64,000 nt of DNA, taken from Ooceraea biroi (taxonomy: Eukaryota > Arthropoda > Insecta > Hymenoptera > Formicidae). The first letter of the stretch is position 1, and each line of letters begins with the position of its first letter. Shown piece by piece: positions 47,169-58,524 of the stretch. Position numbers and translations under genes: made by a program. The notes beneath the pieces are model-generated. The model ran no database searches. It was given only the letters and a program-made list of their open reading frames with translations, and had not been told where the DNA came from. The stretch spans positions 6,078,136 to 6,142,135 of the forward strand of contig NC_039518.1 of assembly GCF_003672135.1 (NCBI RefSeq), in the 5' to 3' direction.

Positions 47169-47764
47169 TATGCATGTACACGCATGTGTCTAATATATTT
47201 CTCAGATAATTTCATTCATAAAAGATAATCTTCTAAAGCTAACAGCGTCCAACATTAGACCCCAAGTTGGCAGGGAGATAAAATTTATTTTGCGAAAAAT
47301 CGGGACGAGGCCAACGTAGATCGTGATATCGATTGGATACGACTGAAGGAACACCCTCTCTTTACCCTCTCAGCGGGGTGCCTCCTGGCCAGCGAAGCAT
47401 CTCCTAACAGGATCACTATGACGCGATTGTATACGCGTCAAGGAAATAGAGCGGCATTGTGGCATTCGAACGCGCGCGGATTGGGCACAGGCAGCACTAG
47501 AAATTAGGAACGTGTCCTTTCATTCGTATGCTAAATATTTCCTTCGAAGGAGGAGACATCTGCTATCTGCTGGCCTCATGGGATTATCAAAAAAAGGAAT
47601 CTCGCCTGCGGGAAGCGCCTAACTCTCCTTGCACCCGTCCATTCTTCTACAACGTTACACGGAGTTGCACGTGATTGCTAGAAAAGTAAAAATACATAAC
47701 AGGCGCTCGTGAAATCGAATAAGGAGGAATAAAAATTATCCTTCCCCGATCCTTAATCTTAATA
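47169..47764. other. unique DNA, no recognised gene
   Basis: About 600 bp between two foldback elements. Nothing recognised. Confidence 0.5.
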
Positions 47765-47766
47765 TA

Positions 47767-48399
47767 CAGGGTGGCCCATTTTAATTTATACAGTCGATTT
47801 TTTAAAAAACTAAAAGATACGAAAAAATGTTTCAGACAGACACGTCACGATTTCGAGGGGGACATAAGATGATACCATTGGTTTGACCTTGAATAGTCGT
47901 TTGAAGGTCACGCGAAGATCACCTTCAATTTCTTAAATTAAAACCCCAACTTTTTATTGCAGATTCTTATTCTCCATCGAAAAGTAAGTAACTTTTGTCT
48001 GAAACATTTTTTCGAAAAATGTCATCTTATGTCCTTAAAATGATCTTCAAGATGAGTTTGAGGACATTTTAAGGACATAAGATGACATTTTTCGGAAAAA
48101 TGTCATCTTATGTCCTTAAAATGATCTTCAAGATGAGTTTTGATGACATTTTTCGGAAAAATGTTTCAGACAAAAGTTACTTTTCGATGGAGAATAAGAA
48201 TCTGCAATAAAAAGTTGGGGTTTTAATTTAAGAAATTGAAGGTGATCTTCGCGTGACCTTCAAACGACTATTCAAGGTCAAACCAATGGTATCATCTTAT
48301 GTCCCCCTCGAAATCGTGACGTGTCTGTCTGAAACATTTTTTCGTATCTCTTTTAGTTTTTTAAAAAATCGACTGTATAAATTAAAATAGGCCACCCTG
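47767..48399. mobile_element. palindromic MITE (Tc1/mariner-type ends)
   Basis: 633 bp, flanked by TA. Ends CAGGGTGGCCCATTTTAATT and complement. The two halves are almost perfect reverse complements for about 300 bp each. Near the centre a block (GTCATCTTATGTCCTTAAAA) appears in direct and inverted orientation. No coding sequence. Confidence 0.87.
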
Positions 48400-48401
48400 T
48401 A

Positions 48402-49169
48402 TAAATAACCGGCAGTTGTGTCGTCGGAGGGGAAAGCGGTAACAGGACGCGGTTAACGCGCGTTAGGGCGAACGCGAATGCGTTTAAAAGGTCCAAAATA
48501 ATTTCCTCATTTTTCTCACTGACTTCGGCAATTTATCCATTCGATCTTCGGCCCCCCGACGATTCCTGCAACTAGACAAGCCACATGTCGACGCCTACTC
48601 GCCGCTTAAGAAACACGCCAGCGTTAGTCGAGCCGCAAGCGGCGCGGTGATTTTTCAGCCACGCTGCGTCGATAGGGGTGACACAAACGAGCGTCCCCAC
48701 ACGCACGCTACGGATCGAACAGTCGTCGCCCGAGATAGGAGCAACAGACGTCTAACACCCCATTTGTCGGTATCTTCCGCTCATTTATAAAAAGGGTTGT
48801 AACAAATTCCTGCGGGGTAAAAATATAAGCCGGAAATCGCCCGACATTCATTCGTGTCCCCCGAGTGCGGCATAACGACCCTAGACTTATTTTTACTCCA
48901 AGAACACTCGGCGAGCCCACAAACACATTCTCGACTGCACCGTGTGGAATACCTTGCGGTTTCTGAAGGAAAAATAACGCACTCCATCTCCGAGTACGTT
49001 CTGGAAATTTGATAGAGTTGCTTTCAGTGTGTGTGACGGCGATTCACTGTAACGCTAGTTTCAAACTTATTGTGCACACTCTTTTCCCATCTCGCTGCTG
49101 AATCTGCGAATACGATCATCCAACGCATGCGGTCCTCCTGTTCTTGATTCGCTTCCTCTGGTCCATCAA
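48402..49169. other. unique DNA, no recognised gene
   Basis: No recognised feature. Short open frames on the minus strand (48708-48987) are without known relatives. Confidence 0.5.
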
Positions 49170-49177
49170 TTTTTTGG

Positions 49178-50019
49178 GGTCATTATGTACTTTAACGGAC
49201 CCAGCCCCGATGACCTTGACCTTGACATATGTTGTCAAGGTCACCCTCCTGAGTGACCTTGAAGAGGTTTTAGCCGTCGCTCGTCGTTTATTAAAAAGTT
49301 ATTAACAAAAGAAGTTTAATAATTTTGCACGAATTTTCAGCCGTCCACGCGAAGCAAGGACTTGAGTTTGACATATATTACAAAGGTCACCTTCCTGAAT
49401 AACCCGCACTAGGTTTCACCCTTCGCTCGTTGTTTGTTAAAAAGTTATTAACAAAAATGTTTAATGAATAAAGCATAATTTTACGAAAGAGTATATTTGA
49501 TGGAATTTTAGCTTAGGTTAGGTTAGGTTAAGTTAAAGCAGAGAATACTTTGTATTTAACTGTTTGTGCTTTTGGTTAAAGTGAAGAATACTTTGTACTT
49601 ATATTAAAAGAAACTATTCTATATATTAACAATTCACTGCTTTAAATGACTTTCCTTTCGTCGTTCATATACATATTCGTCGTTTATATCTTTCAATATT
49701 CAACATTCTTTCAAAATAACTACTATATTTTCGAAATTTCTTTTGTTAATAACTTTTTCATAAACAACGATCGACGACTAAAACCTAGTGCGGGTTATTC
49801 GGGAAGGTGACCTTTGTAATATATGTCAGTATCGTGTTCTTGCTTCACGTGGACAGCTAAAAATTCGTGCGAAATCATTAAACTTTCTTTGTTTATAACT
49901 TTTTAACAAACAACGAGCGATGGCTAAACCTTCTTCAAGGTCACTCAGGAGGGTGATTTTGACAACATATGTCAAGGTCAAGGTCATCGGGGCTGGGTCC
50001 GTTAAAGTACATAATTACC
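49178..50019. mobile_element. foldback element FB-1, copy 2, uninterrupted
   Basis: 842 bp with arms of about 220-280 bp. Ends GGTCATTATGTAC... and its complement, flanked by a perfect 8-bp duplication TTTTTTGG (49170-49177 and 50020-50027). Contains GACCTTGACATATGT blocks in inverted orientation and a short TTAGG-like tract near the centre. At about 49822-49832 it shows the intact GTAATATATGTC where the DD41D element inserted in copy 1. Confidence 0.85.
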
Positions 50020-50027
50020 TTTTTTGG

Positions 50028-50501
50028 AGCCTCTTATGCTACGTACAATTGATTCGGTCGTCTCTTTATATCGGACATGTGAAATACACGAACACGCTCT
50101 TGCCTAATCATCACCTTACGTCGATCTGGCCGGTCACGTTTTCGGATTTCGCTCCTTGATTAGGATGGCTTTCAGGCATCGGGCGCAGGGAGTGACTCCG
50201 CCACCCACGTATTCAATTTTCCGAAAAGCTCAGACGTTTGGTCCATCGCTGCTCGTGAGCCGCGCAGTTGCACAAAGCCGCGGCATGACGTCCAAGGTGT
50301 CCCGTCGACAATAGCGGAATACGGCACCGAAAGGAAATCCCCACGTCACCGGCCTGCCTGCTGATCCCATCGATTCACGGTTCACTTAGTTCGAGCCTTC
50401 CACCGACATTTGTCGTACAACTCACTCCAATGTTGTTACATAACGATTCCGTGTGTCCACGAGACGCTAAACCCCACCCCCGACGTCTTTGTGAATCGGC
50501 G
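50028..50501. other. unique DNA, no recognised gene
   Basis: Nothing recognised apart from ordinary intergenic-looking sequence. Confidence 0.5.
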
Positions 50502-50503
50502 TA

Positions 50504-51788
50504 TTGGGTCGTCCGGAAAGTTCGTGCCGATTTTGAAGGAAAATTCAAAGGCAACATTTTTTTATGTCGATAAATATTTATTGACTTATGTATGCACCGT
50601 TTATTTCACAACCTTTGTCCATCTTTCACGCAACTGGAAGATTCCATTCTCCCAGAACTTCTTAGGTTTCTCGGCGAAAAACTCCTCAAGGTGGTTTTTT
50701 ATGTCGATCAAAGAGTTGAAGTTCTTGCCGCTAAGAGAATTTTGCAAAGACCTAAATAAGTGAAAGTCTGAAGGTGCAATGTCTGGTGAATACGGTGGGT
50801 GAGGTAGCACATCCCAGCCAAACTCCAACAATTTTTGTCGGGTAGTCAAAGAAACATGAGGTCTGGCATTGTCCTGATGGAACACGACGCTCTTCCTATT
50901 AGCTAATTCTGGACGTTTTTCCTGAATCGCTGTCTTTAATTCGTCCAGTTGCGAGCAGTACTTATCTGCATTTATCGTTTGGTTGTGTGGTAGGAGTTCA
51001 TAATATAGGATTCCTTTCCAATCCCACCAGACACAGAGCATGACTTTTTTTGGATGAAGGCCGGCTTTCGGAGTGGTTAATGCTGGTTCATTTCGCTTAC
51101 CCCAGGATCTTTTTCGTTCTACATTGTTGTAAATGATCCATTTTTCGTCACCCGTCACTAATTGCTTCAAAAATGGTACGTTTTCGTTGCGCTTGTACAG
51201 CGAGTCGCAGATGGAAATGCGATCCATTAAATTTTTTCGGCCAAATTATGCGGAACACATACATCATAGCGACTTACGTAACCAAGCTTCACTACATGAT
51301 CGTGGACAGTGGTTTTCGATATTTTCAGTATCTCTGCTAATTCACGTGTCGTGTAGCGCGGGTTATTCTCGATCAGTGTCTTGAGTTGGTCATCATCAGT
51401 AGTAGAGGGTCTGCCCGAGCGTTCTTGGTCTTTAAGGTTAAAATCACCAGCTCTAAACTTAGCGAACCACTTACGTACGGTTCTTTCAGCTAAAGCGCCT
51501 TCTCCGTAAACAGAACATATCGAATTTGTTGCTTGTGAGGCATTTTTGCCTTTCCGGTAATAGAAAAGTATCAAGTGTCTAAAATGTTCTTTGTTTTCTT
51601 CCATCTTCAAAAGAGTACAAAACTGACACGAATCAATTTATCTGAAACAACTGTTTTCCTAAAGATGCGTTGAAATGTCACCTTTAAGCATATGTATATA
51701 AATCGTATGTTTTCAATAACATTGATATATTCAGACATGTTCCAACGCCATCTATTAAAAATCGGCACGAACTTTCCGGACGACCCAA
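50504..51788 (-). mobile_element. mariner-3, copy 2, complete
   Basis: 1285 bp with both TIRs intact (TTGGGTCGTCCGGAAAGTTC and complement) and TA at 50502-50503 and 51789-51790. Sister of the copy at 16114-17398. Confidence 0.93.
50590..51610 (-). pseudogene. mariner-3 transposase, nearly intact
   Basis: MKMEENKEHFRHLILFYYRKGKN starts at 51610. The first frame (127 codons) holds both helix-turn-helix motifs (ALAERTVRKWFAKF; TTRELAEILKISKTTVHDHV) and ends NLAEKI at 51227. The second frame begins at an ATG sharing its A with that stop and runs to 50601 with TGDEKWIIYNN, HQDNARPHVS and SPDIAPSDFHLF (DD34D). The change of frame follows a run of six A and is shared with copy 1. A late change stops the protein at WTKVVK, about eight residues early. 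The best candidate here for a recently active mariner. Confidence 0.9.
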
Positions 51789-51790
51789 TA

Positions 51791-52192
51791 CGTTCTCGGC
51801 CCCTCCTCGGAGACTGGCGCTCGATCGTTCACGTAAATGTTATAGGCAGTCTCCGTCTCGTTTTCTTCTCGAGTCCAGCGGTAGTCCGCATGGGGTTCGC
51901 CATCGTCCTGCCGCGACGGCTGGTTCTGCCCATAATTATAGTCCCGATATAGTGTTCAATAGAGAGACGACTCTAAACGTCTTGGCGAGGCACAAAAGAC
52001 TCGCGTGAGAAAAGTGGATTCATGAGTCCCGCGTGACTGTCTCGACTGGGGAAGGAAAACTTGGGAAAATCCGTCAAGCTGACGGAACGTAATCGATATG
52101 ATTACGAAACAACCGAAATAATTATGGAAATCGTGTCGCCTGACACGACCATCCGCGTTTTATCGCGAGTAATATCTCTGAACCGTCCGTGC
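51791..52192. other. unique DNA, no recognised gene
   Basis: Nothing recognised. Confidence 0.5.
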
Positions 52193-52197
52193 CGCCG

Positions 52198-53012
52198 CAC
52201 AGTGGGAGAAAAGACTCTGTTTCTGGACAAAAATCTACCGACAGTCCAATTTTCAACCGATTTGACAAATTTTTTTAACTTACTCGTTATGAGTTCCTCT
52301 ACAACGTATTACTGCTCATTTTTCAAGTAAAGCTGAAATTCAAAATGGCGCATCCATTATGGATATCTCCCGTGATGGTGAATATATTACCTATATTATC
52401 TACGTATATACAGATTTAAAATATATAAAAATAAAAAAAACAAAACCACAAAAAGCATAAAAAGATAGATAAGAACCCTTTTACACACACAACACACACG
52501 CGCGCGCGCACACACATATACATTTTTACATATCTTGTGGTAAAAGGGGGTAAGTATTACGTTATTAATAAAATACTTTAATAAAGTAAAATTCAGTCAC
52601 TCGTTAAAAATTGAAATATAGATTACGGATTTGTAATTAGCGATCCCAGAAACTTAGATATCAATTTCTGTGCAGATTACTGAATAATGACAAATTTCGT
52701 TTTTCTTAACTGCCATATCGAATGTTATTCTGAATTTAAACAATTTGATCTCAGATTCGTATTTAGTGACTCTAAAAATCTGTATATACGTAGATAATAT
52801 AGGTAATATATTCACCATCACGGGAGTCTAATATGTTTGACCACCATAATGGATGCGCCATTTTTAATTTCAGCTTTATCTTGAAAAATTAGCAGTAATA
52901 CGTTGTAGAGGAACTCATAACGAGTAAGTTAAAAAAAAAATTTTTCAAATCGGTTGAAAATTGGACTGTCGGTAGATTTTTGTCCAGAAACAGAGCCTTT
53001 TCTCCCACTGTG
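52198..53012. mobile_element. non-autonomous Transib-like element with RSS-like ends
   Basis: Both ends begin with the heptamer CACAGTG (52198-52204; complement 53006-53012), then a 22-bp spacer, then ACAAAAATC (52227-52235; complement 52975-52983), so the conserved terminal repeat is 38 bp. The flanks are CGCCG on both sides (52193-52197 and 53013-53017), a 5-bp GC-rich duplication. Transib transposons, the relatives of RAG1, are known for CACNNTG-type heptamers, 5-bp CGNCG-like duplications and 38-bp-scale ends. The inverted arms extend about 220 bp inward. The centre is AT-rich with a CA/CG microsatellite (52482-52520). It has no transposase, so it would need one in trans. Confidence 0.82.
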
Positions 53013-53017
53013 CGCCG

Positions 53018-53680
53018 TCTCCGGGTGGACAAATACGAGGATAATCGGTGACACAAAATATCCCAGCGAGCCTTCTTTCCTGTGGCCCAGGGTCGCTCCG
53101 AGCTGGCCCACGTGGAGTGGAGTCACGTGGCAATAATTCTAAAATTTGATTGCAGCAGACATCGGGGATAGGTTACCCCCAAGGCAACCTGGTGGTAATG
53201 GGCGCTCAACCCTCGCACCCACGCTCTTCTCGAGCTTGGCAGCGGACCAGCTCCGCCACCACTGCGTCATAAATAAAACGAAATTGTTGACCGGTACCTT
53301 TCGGCTGGTTAAGCGTTAAACAAAGGCTCACGGGATGTCGGGCGCCGTATCTTTGATCTCTGTTTGCCGAGGCATGCATCACCCGCGAGATAATCAGGAA
53401 TAATTATTTGTTAGATAAATACGATCGCAGCCGGCGATAGCGCGCTAAATTTATGATGGACCACTTGCCGCTTGTAAATGACGCAGAGGAGAGCTCGTTC
53501 GCGCCGAGCTATGAATATCGCCGCACGAAAGTCGAGCGGAGTCTGCGCCACCTCGGAGGTACCGGTTCAGTTCAGTTCGAGTTCAACTCGAACTAATCTT
53601 GCTTCAAGAAGAATGGCATGTTATTGCAATAAATATACACTAAACACTCATAAAATATGTGTAATCAATTCACAAGTCTC
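53018..53680. other. unique DNA, no recognised gene
   Basis: Nothing recognised. The open frame at 53478-53828 crosses into the FB-3 arm and is not convincing. Confidence 0.5.
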
Positions 53681-54278
53681 ACAAGGGAAGGTTTTTAGGT
53701 GTTACACTCGGATTTCAAAAATTTTTTGCACGCAGGTAGGGAGGTCCCCAAATAGAAGAAAAATTATAAAAGTAGCGGCCCAAATGCATATTTGCGCGCT
53801 ACGTGCGCAATTTTCGATGTTAGGTTAATTACTCAAAAATGCTATTTCCAATCGAATTCTTTACATTTTTTATTTCACCTAATGCACAACGCTTTAAAAA
53901 GAAATTAAAACTGAAAGAATTAAAAATCTCCCTTGACCAGATCCTTTATGTCCTCGTTATGGATTCTGATCAAATCTATTTAAAGTCGCACACAATAAAT
54001 CACGCGGAAAGAGCAAACTACCATTTGCGCAATGTACAATTATTCCAAATTGTGTGCATTGGCAGTTGCGGTAAAAAATTCAAAAAGTTACGATGCAAAT
54101 ACCATTTTTGAGCAATGGGCCTTTTATACGCACTGCGCTCGCGCGGCACGAGATTACATTAGACGCTCGTATTTTCTAAACACACACAAGTACACACACG
54201 CACACAGAAGCACATACGCGCGCACACACACACACACAAAATTATTCAAAGCAATATAAATGTGCATTAGGTGAAATA

Positions 54279-55565
54279 TTGGGTTGTTCGGAAAGTAATT
54301 TCGTTTTTCACAAAGAGATGTCGTTAGTCGCGTTCCTCGATACTTAACCTTACTCTAAGCGACAAATTCGTTTTATATTTTGACAACTGACATTTCAGAC
54401 GTCATTTAGTATCTTATTGTGTTGCGATCTGTCAAGTAATTTTTGTTTGGCATCACATCAAACATGGAAAATCAAAGTGAGCATTTTCGTAATATTTTGC
54501 TTTTTTACTACCGAAAGGGTAAAAATGCAGTGCGAGCGAGAAAAAAATTGTGTGCCGTGTACGGAGAAGATGTATTGAGTGAACGTCAGTGTCAGAATTG
54601 GTTTTCGAAATTTCGTACTGGAAATTTCGATTCGAAAGATGCACCACGTTCAGGTCGGCCAATTAAAGCTGATGACGGAAAATAAAGGCTCTGGTGGATG
54701 CAAACCGTCGCATAACAACACGCGAAATTGCTGAAAAGTTAAATTTATCGAATTCGACCGTTTACGATCATTTGAAACGCCTTGGATTCGTTTCAAAGCT
54801 CGATATTTGGGTTCCACACAATTTAAAGGAAATTGACTTGATTCGACGCATTACCATCTGCGATTCATCGTTGAAACGTGAAGAAAATGAACCATTTTTT
54901 AAGCGAATCATAACTGGAGATGAAAAATTGATTGTTTACAGCAATGTTAAGCGAAAACGATCATGGTCCAGGCAAGATGAACCTGCTCAATCGACATCCA
55001 AGGCAGATATTCATCAAAAGAAGATCATGCTTTCTGTATGGTGGGATTGGAAGGGAATCGTATTTTTCGAGCTACTACCAAGCAACCAGACGATTGATTC
55101 GAAAGTGTATTGTCGTCAGCTGGATAAATTGGATGCTGCCATCAAGCAGAAGCGACCAGAATTGGCGAATAGGAAAGGTGTCGTATTCCATCACGACAAT
55201 GCCAGATCACACACAAGTTTGGTCACTCGCCAGAAGCTTTTACAGCTTGGATGGGATGTGCTACCACACTCACCATACTCTCCTGATCTGGCACCATCCG
55301 ATTACCATTTGTTCCGGTCTCTACAAAATTCTTTGAACAATGTAAACTTCGATTCAAATGAAGGCGTCAAAAATCACTTGCTTCAAATTTTTGTCAATAA
55401 GGAGAAGGACTTCTATGAGCGTGGAATTTTAAAGTTGCCAGAAATATGGCGAAAGGTAGTGGAACAAAATGGCCAATACATCACTGAATAAAATTTCTTC
55501 TAAATATGAAAAAACCGCCTTTCATTTTTCCTTGAAAAAACGAAATAACTTTCCGAACAACCCAA
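54279..55565 (+). mobile_element. mariner-4, complete
   Basis: 1287 bp, TIR TTGGGTTGTTCGGAAAGTAA and complement, flanked by TA (54277-54278, 55566-55567). Related to mariner-1 but clearly distinct. Single copy in the window. Confidence 0.93.
54464..55491 (+). pseudogene. mariner-4 transposase, one frameshift
   Basis: MENQSEHFRNILLFYYRKGKN starts at 54464. The first frame reaches ADDGK and a stop at 54685 because one A is missing in GGAAAATAAAG. The remaining frame is open from there to 55491 (ITE stop), giving about 342 residues if the lost base is allowed for. Helix-turn-helix 2 is TTREIAEKLNLSNSTVYDHLKRLG. The core is TGDEKLIVYSN (Leu for the usual Trp), HHDNARSHTS and SPDLAPSDYHLF (DD34D). 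It retains RSWSRQDEPA, the stretch lost in all mariner-1 copies, so it is the best local reference for that family. Confidence 0.92.
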
Positions 55566-55755
55566 TAAAAAATGTAAAGAATTCGATTGGAAATAGCATT
55601 TTTGAGTAATTAACCTAACGTCGAAAATTGCGCACGTAGCGCGCAAATATGCATTTGGGCCGCTACTTTTATTTTTTCTTCTATTTGGGGACCTCCCTAC
55701 CTGCATGCAAAAAATTTTTTAATCCGAGTGTAACACCTAAAAACCTTCCCTTGTT

Positions 55756-57361
55756 AGTCCTTCTTTCTCGCTTCATGTTCATGTTTCAAAGACGTCAACA
55801 TTTCAAAATCGCGAAAGAACGGGGCATATTTAAATTTTACTAATTTTTCTAGAGCAAAAGGAAGACCGAAACTCACGCATGTACTTGATAAATGACTAAC
55901 TTAACTCGAGCACTTAGCATCGTCTGCGTCTCGCGGGCGCGTTGCGCGTTTCGTCTCGAAAGTCTTCCAAGTTTCAAGCTTCGCCGTAATAAGACAAAGA
56001 GAAATCTCGCGAGAGATTAAGTCACGCATCTCCGGGGCGACGTTAATGTCATGTTCTGTCTACATGCGTGTATTAACGCGCGTTGGCGCGTGTACGTGCG
56101 CACGCCGAGTGATAGACATACGCTACTCGCCGTATCCGACGCTCGCGTAATGCTCGACTAGCTCGACTAGTCCCGACTATGGGGTCCCCCTTTTACCCGA
56201 TCCTCACGATGATCATGCCTCGCGAGAGGATCGCCGCATCTCTGCATCGCGTTCCCGGCATACCGAGCGAAATCGATGCATCCGCATCGCGTGCACCGGT
56301 GCGTCGACGCGGGATGATACCCATGCGGGTATCCTCGAGCACGGTGGATGCGAAACGAAGGCGCCCGATTCTCACGGTCTCATGTTAGCCGTCGTGATCC
56401 ATAACTCCGGTCAAGACGTATCTCGTTCCATCTCTCGGTCGCAACACGCGAATCCAAGTCCCTTCACAACTGTGCGAGGAATCTGTTATTGATAATATTA
56501 TTCGGGGGCGTGCGGGAAAAGAACGAGAAGTAAGGGTGGAAGAGAGAGATCCGCCGGTAAAAGTTTTAAATTATATTTAGGTGGGTTCTTTGGACATTCC
56601 GAGCAAACGTGGCAATTTATCTTGACTGGATATTTCGAGGTATGCTGTTACGAAACTTTGGGATGTGTTCCTATGACAAGAATAACGTGGTTTTGCAAGT
56701 TTCACGTCTGCTTATCGGACTGCGAAACTTGTTCTGATGGGTCCTAAGGTTGTTTCGCTATTTCGCACCGTGCTCGGTCCCGGCGCCTGTAAATTTCCAG
56801 AGGGGGGGATCTCCAGGAGTCTACCGTGGTCTACCGTGTCGTACATCAACGTCTCGCGGAAGGTGGGCGGACGTCGCGTCAGCGGCTCTGACGCCCCGCG
56901 AAATTGAATTTAAAGGTCCGAGGGTACATATACACACACGCCAATTCTCCCCACGATGCTGCAGGGAGGTCGCAAATCATCACCTCGCTACATTTACAAC
57001 GTTAGATAGCCCAAGATTACAGTCGTTCTCCGAGCACGACTGCGCCGTTGGAACGCGCAGGGGCCCTTCTCGCACCCTTCTCGTCCTCGTCTCTCCGTCC
57101 ATCCTCCCCTGGTCCCCCGGGATATTACAACGCCTTTCGCGAAAGCGATCTTCCGCCACTCTCGCGGGCTCGTTCCCTACTTAAGCGAAACAATGCGGTC
57201 CCCCGGCCGATCGGGCCGTGCGAGCGCAACGTCGGGCTCGTAAATTATCCGCTGGCGGGGACTAATGAGCACGCGATTACAGGGATCGGGGATAAAAAGG
57301 GGTCGTTCTTGCGCGGATGCGCGACGTTGCGCGCCAATGATACCTCTCGGATCCGTTGCCG
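55756..57361. other. unique GC-rich DNA, no recognised gene
   Basis: No family recognised. The open frames at 56179-56388, 56750-57184 and 57048-57389 are Arg/Ser/Pro-rich, overlap each other or antisense frames, and the last runs into a CACCC element. Confidence 0.5.
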
Positions 57362-58229
57362 CACCCACAGAAAAGATCTCTGGACTTAATGCTATTACTC
57401 TTTAATCTATCATAGAATAAGATCGCTATAGCGACAATCATATTTATTATTGAAAAGAAGCATATTTTAATCTTGAATAGAAAATTCGAAAATCTAGATT
57501 CAAATAATCTTGGTGCTATCTCATTAATTTTCTCAGAAGGATTTAGATAGAAATTTGTAGCAAGTTCACAATATTCTTGATTTAAGAATATTGTGGGATC
57601 TAAAAGACATCTTATTCTATTCTTCTAAGAGAATTTGTAGAATCTGCACAAAACGGCCAATATTTATGTGGTGCAATCGAAAACCGGGAAAGTGTTTCTG
57701 TTATTTACAATGAATAAGTGCAATACTCTACAAGAAATATTAAAAGGTATGGAAATGTCTTATCTCGAATCTTATTTCTCAAGTAAGTATATTGTACATA
57801 CTTACTTACATTTCCATATCTTTTAATATTTCTTGTAGAGTATTGCACTTATTCATTGTAAATAACAGAAACACTTTCCCGATTTTCGATCGCAACACAT
57901 AAATATTGGCCGTTTTATCCGAATAAAGGACGCAGAAGCGCCGAGTCGACGAGCGACTGTGAGAAAATGATGCGTCGACATCGACAAAGCCTACTATAAA
58001 GTGGCGCTAATATCAAATTATTCTGCATACAAGAATATATAAGCATAAATGTGTACATGTTACTCCTGTCTGAAGACAGTAAGACAATCTTATTTAATTC
58101 GAGAGAGAAGAATAGAAATTACTGATTTAAATAAAAAATTGTTTTATTTTCATATTTTTATACTTGTAATACGATTAAATTAGTCAAGAATATTTTTCGT
58201 CTTGTTATCAGAAATCCTTTCTGAGGGAG
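57362..58229 (+). mobile_element. CACCC element V-1
   Basis: 868 bp. Preceded by CG (57360-57361). Best place to see the internal hairpin: arms 57652-57758 and 57808-57914, about 107 bp each and nearly perfectly complementary, with a 49-nt loop that itself contains AAGTAAGTA...TACTTACTT. The right end reads GAGGGAG instead of GAGGGTG. No coding sequence. Confidence 0.88.
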
Positions 58230-58524
58230 TGTTATCATGCATTATACGTAACAACATTTTTATCTCTCTACATCGATAACGAAGAATTCTCGCGTGGGAA
58301 GAAGACATGTGACGTTCACAATTAATCATAAATTCACTCATTAACGCACCGTTTATACAACAAGCCTCAACTCTCCCAGAGACACGTCAGTATATACGTG
58401 TCTCTGCCAAAAAGCGACGAAACCGTACGAACGCGGTTGCAATCCGCTTCGCTGGTGCAACCGATGGAACTCGCCCGCGCCGAGCAGCAAATGCGGCTCG
58501 CATACTCGCGCGGATGCGTACGTG
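58230..58524 (+). repeat. spacer A in cluster V (first)
   Basis: 295 bp. The ATG that opens the 65-codon frame in other copies is lost here (ATACAACAAGCC). Confidence 0.83.

Larger units (their letters stand above)
53681..55755. mobile_element. foldback element FB-3 hosting mariner-4
   Basis: Arms of about 200 bp: ACAAGGGAAGGTTTTTAGGT at 53681 with its complement ending at 55755, including matching ATTTGCGCGCTACGTGCGCA-like blocks and CACCTAATGCACA at the inner edges. Mariner-4 lies in the right arm after GGTGAAATA. The left arm keeps the empty site (TTTTATTTCACC). The interior 53886-54258 is non-coding with a (CA)n tract at 54181-54238. Target duplication not clear. Confidence 0.8.

Noticed and set aside
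52482..54238. CA/CG microsatellites at 52482-52520 and 54181-54238 as regulatory sequence
   Set aside because: Ordinary low-complexity tracts inside non-autonomous transposons; nothing indicates regulatory use.
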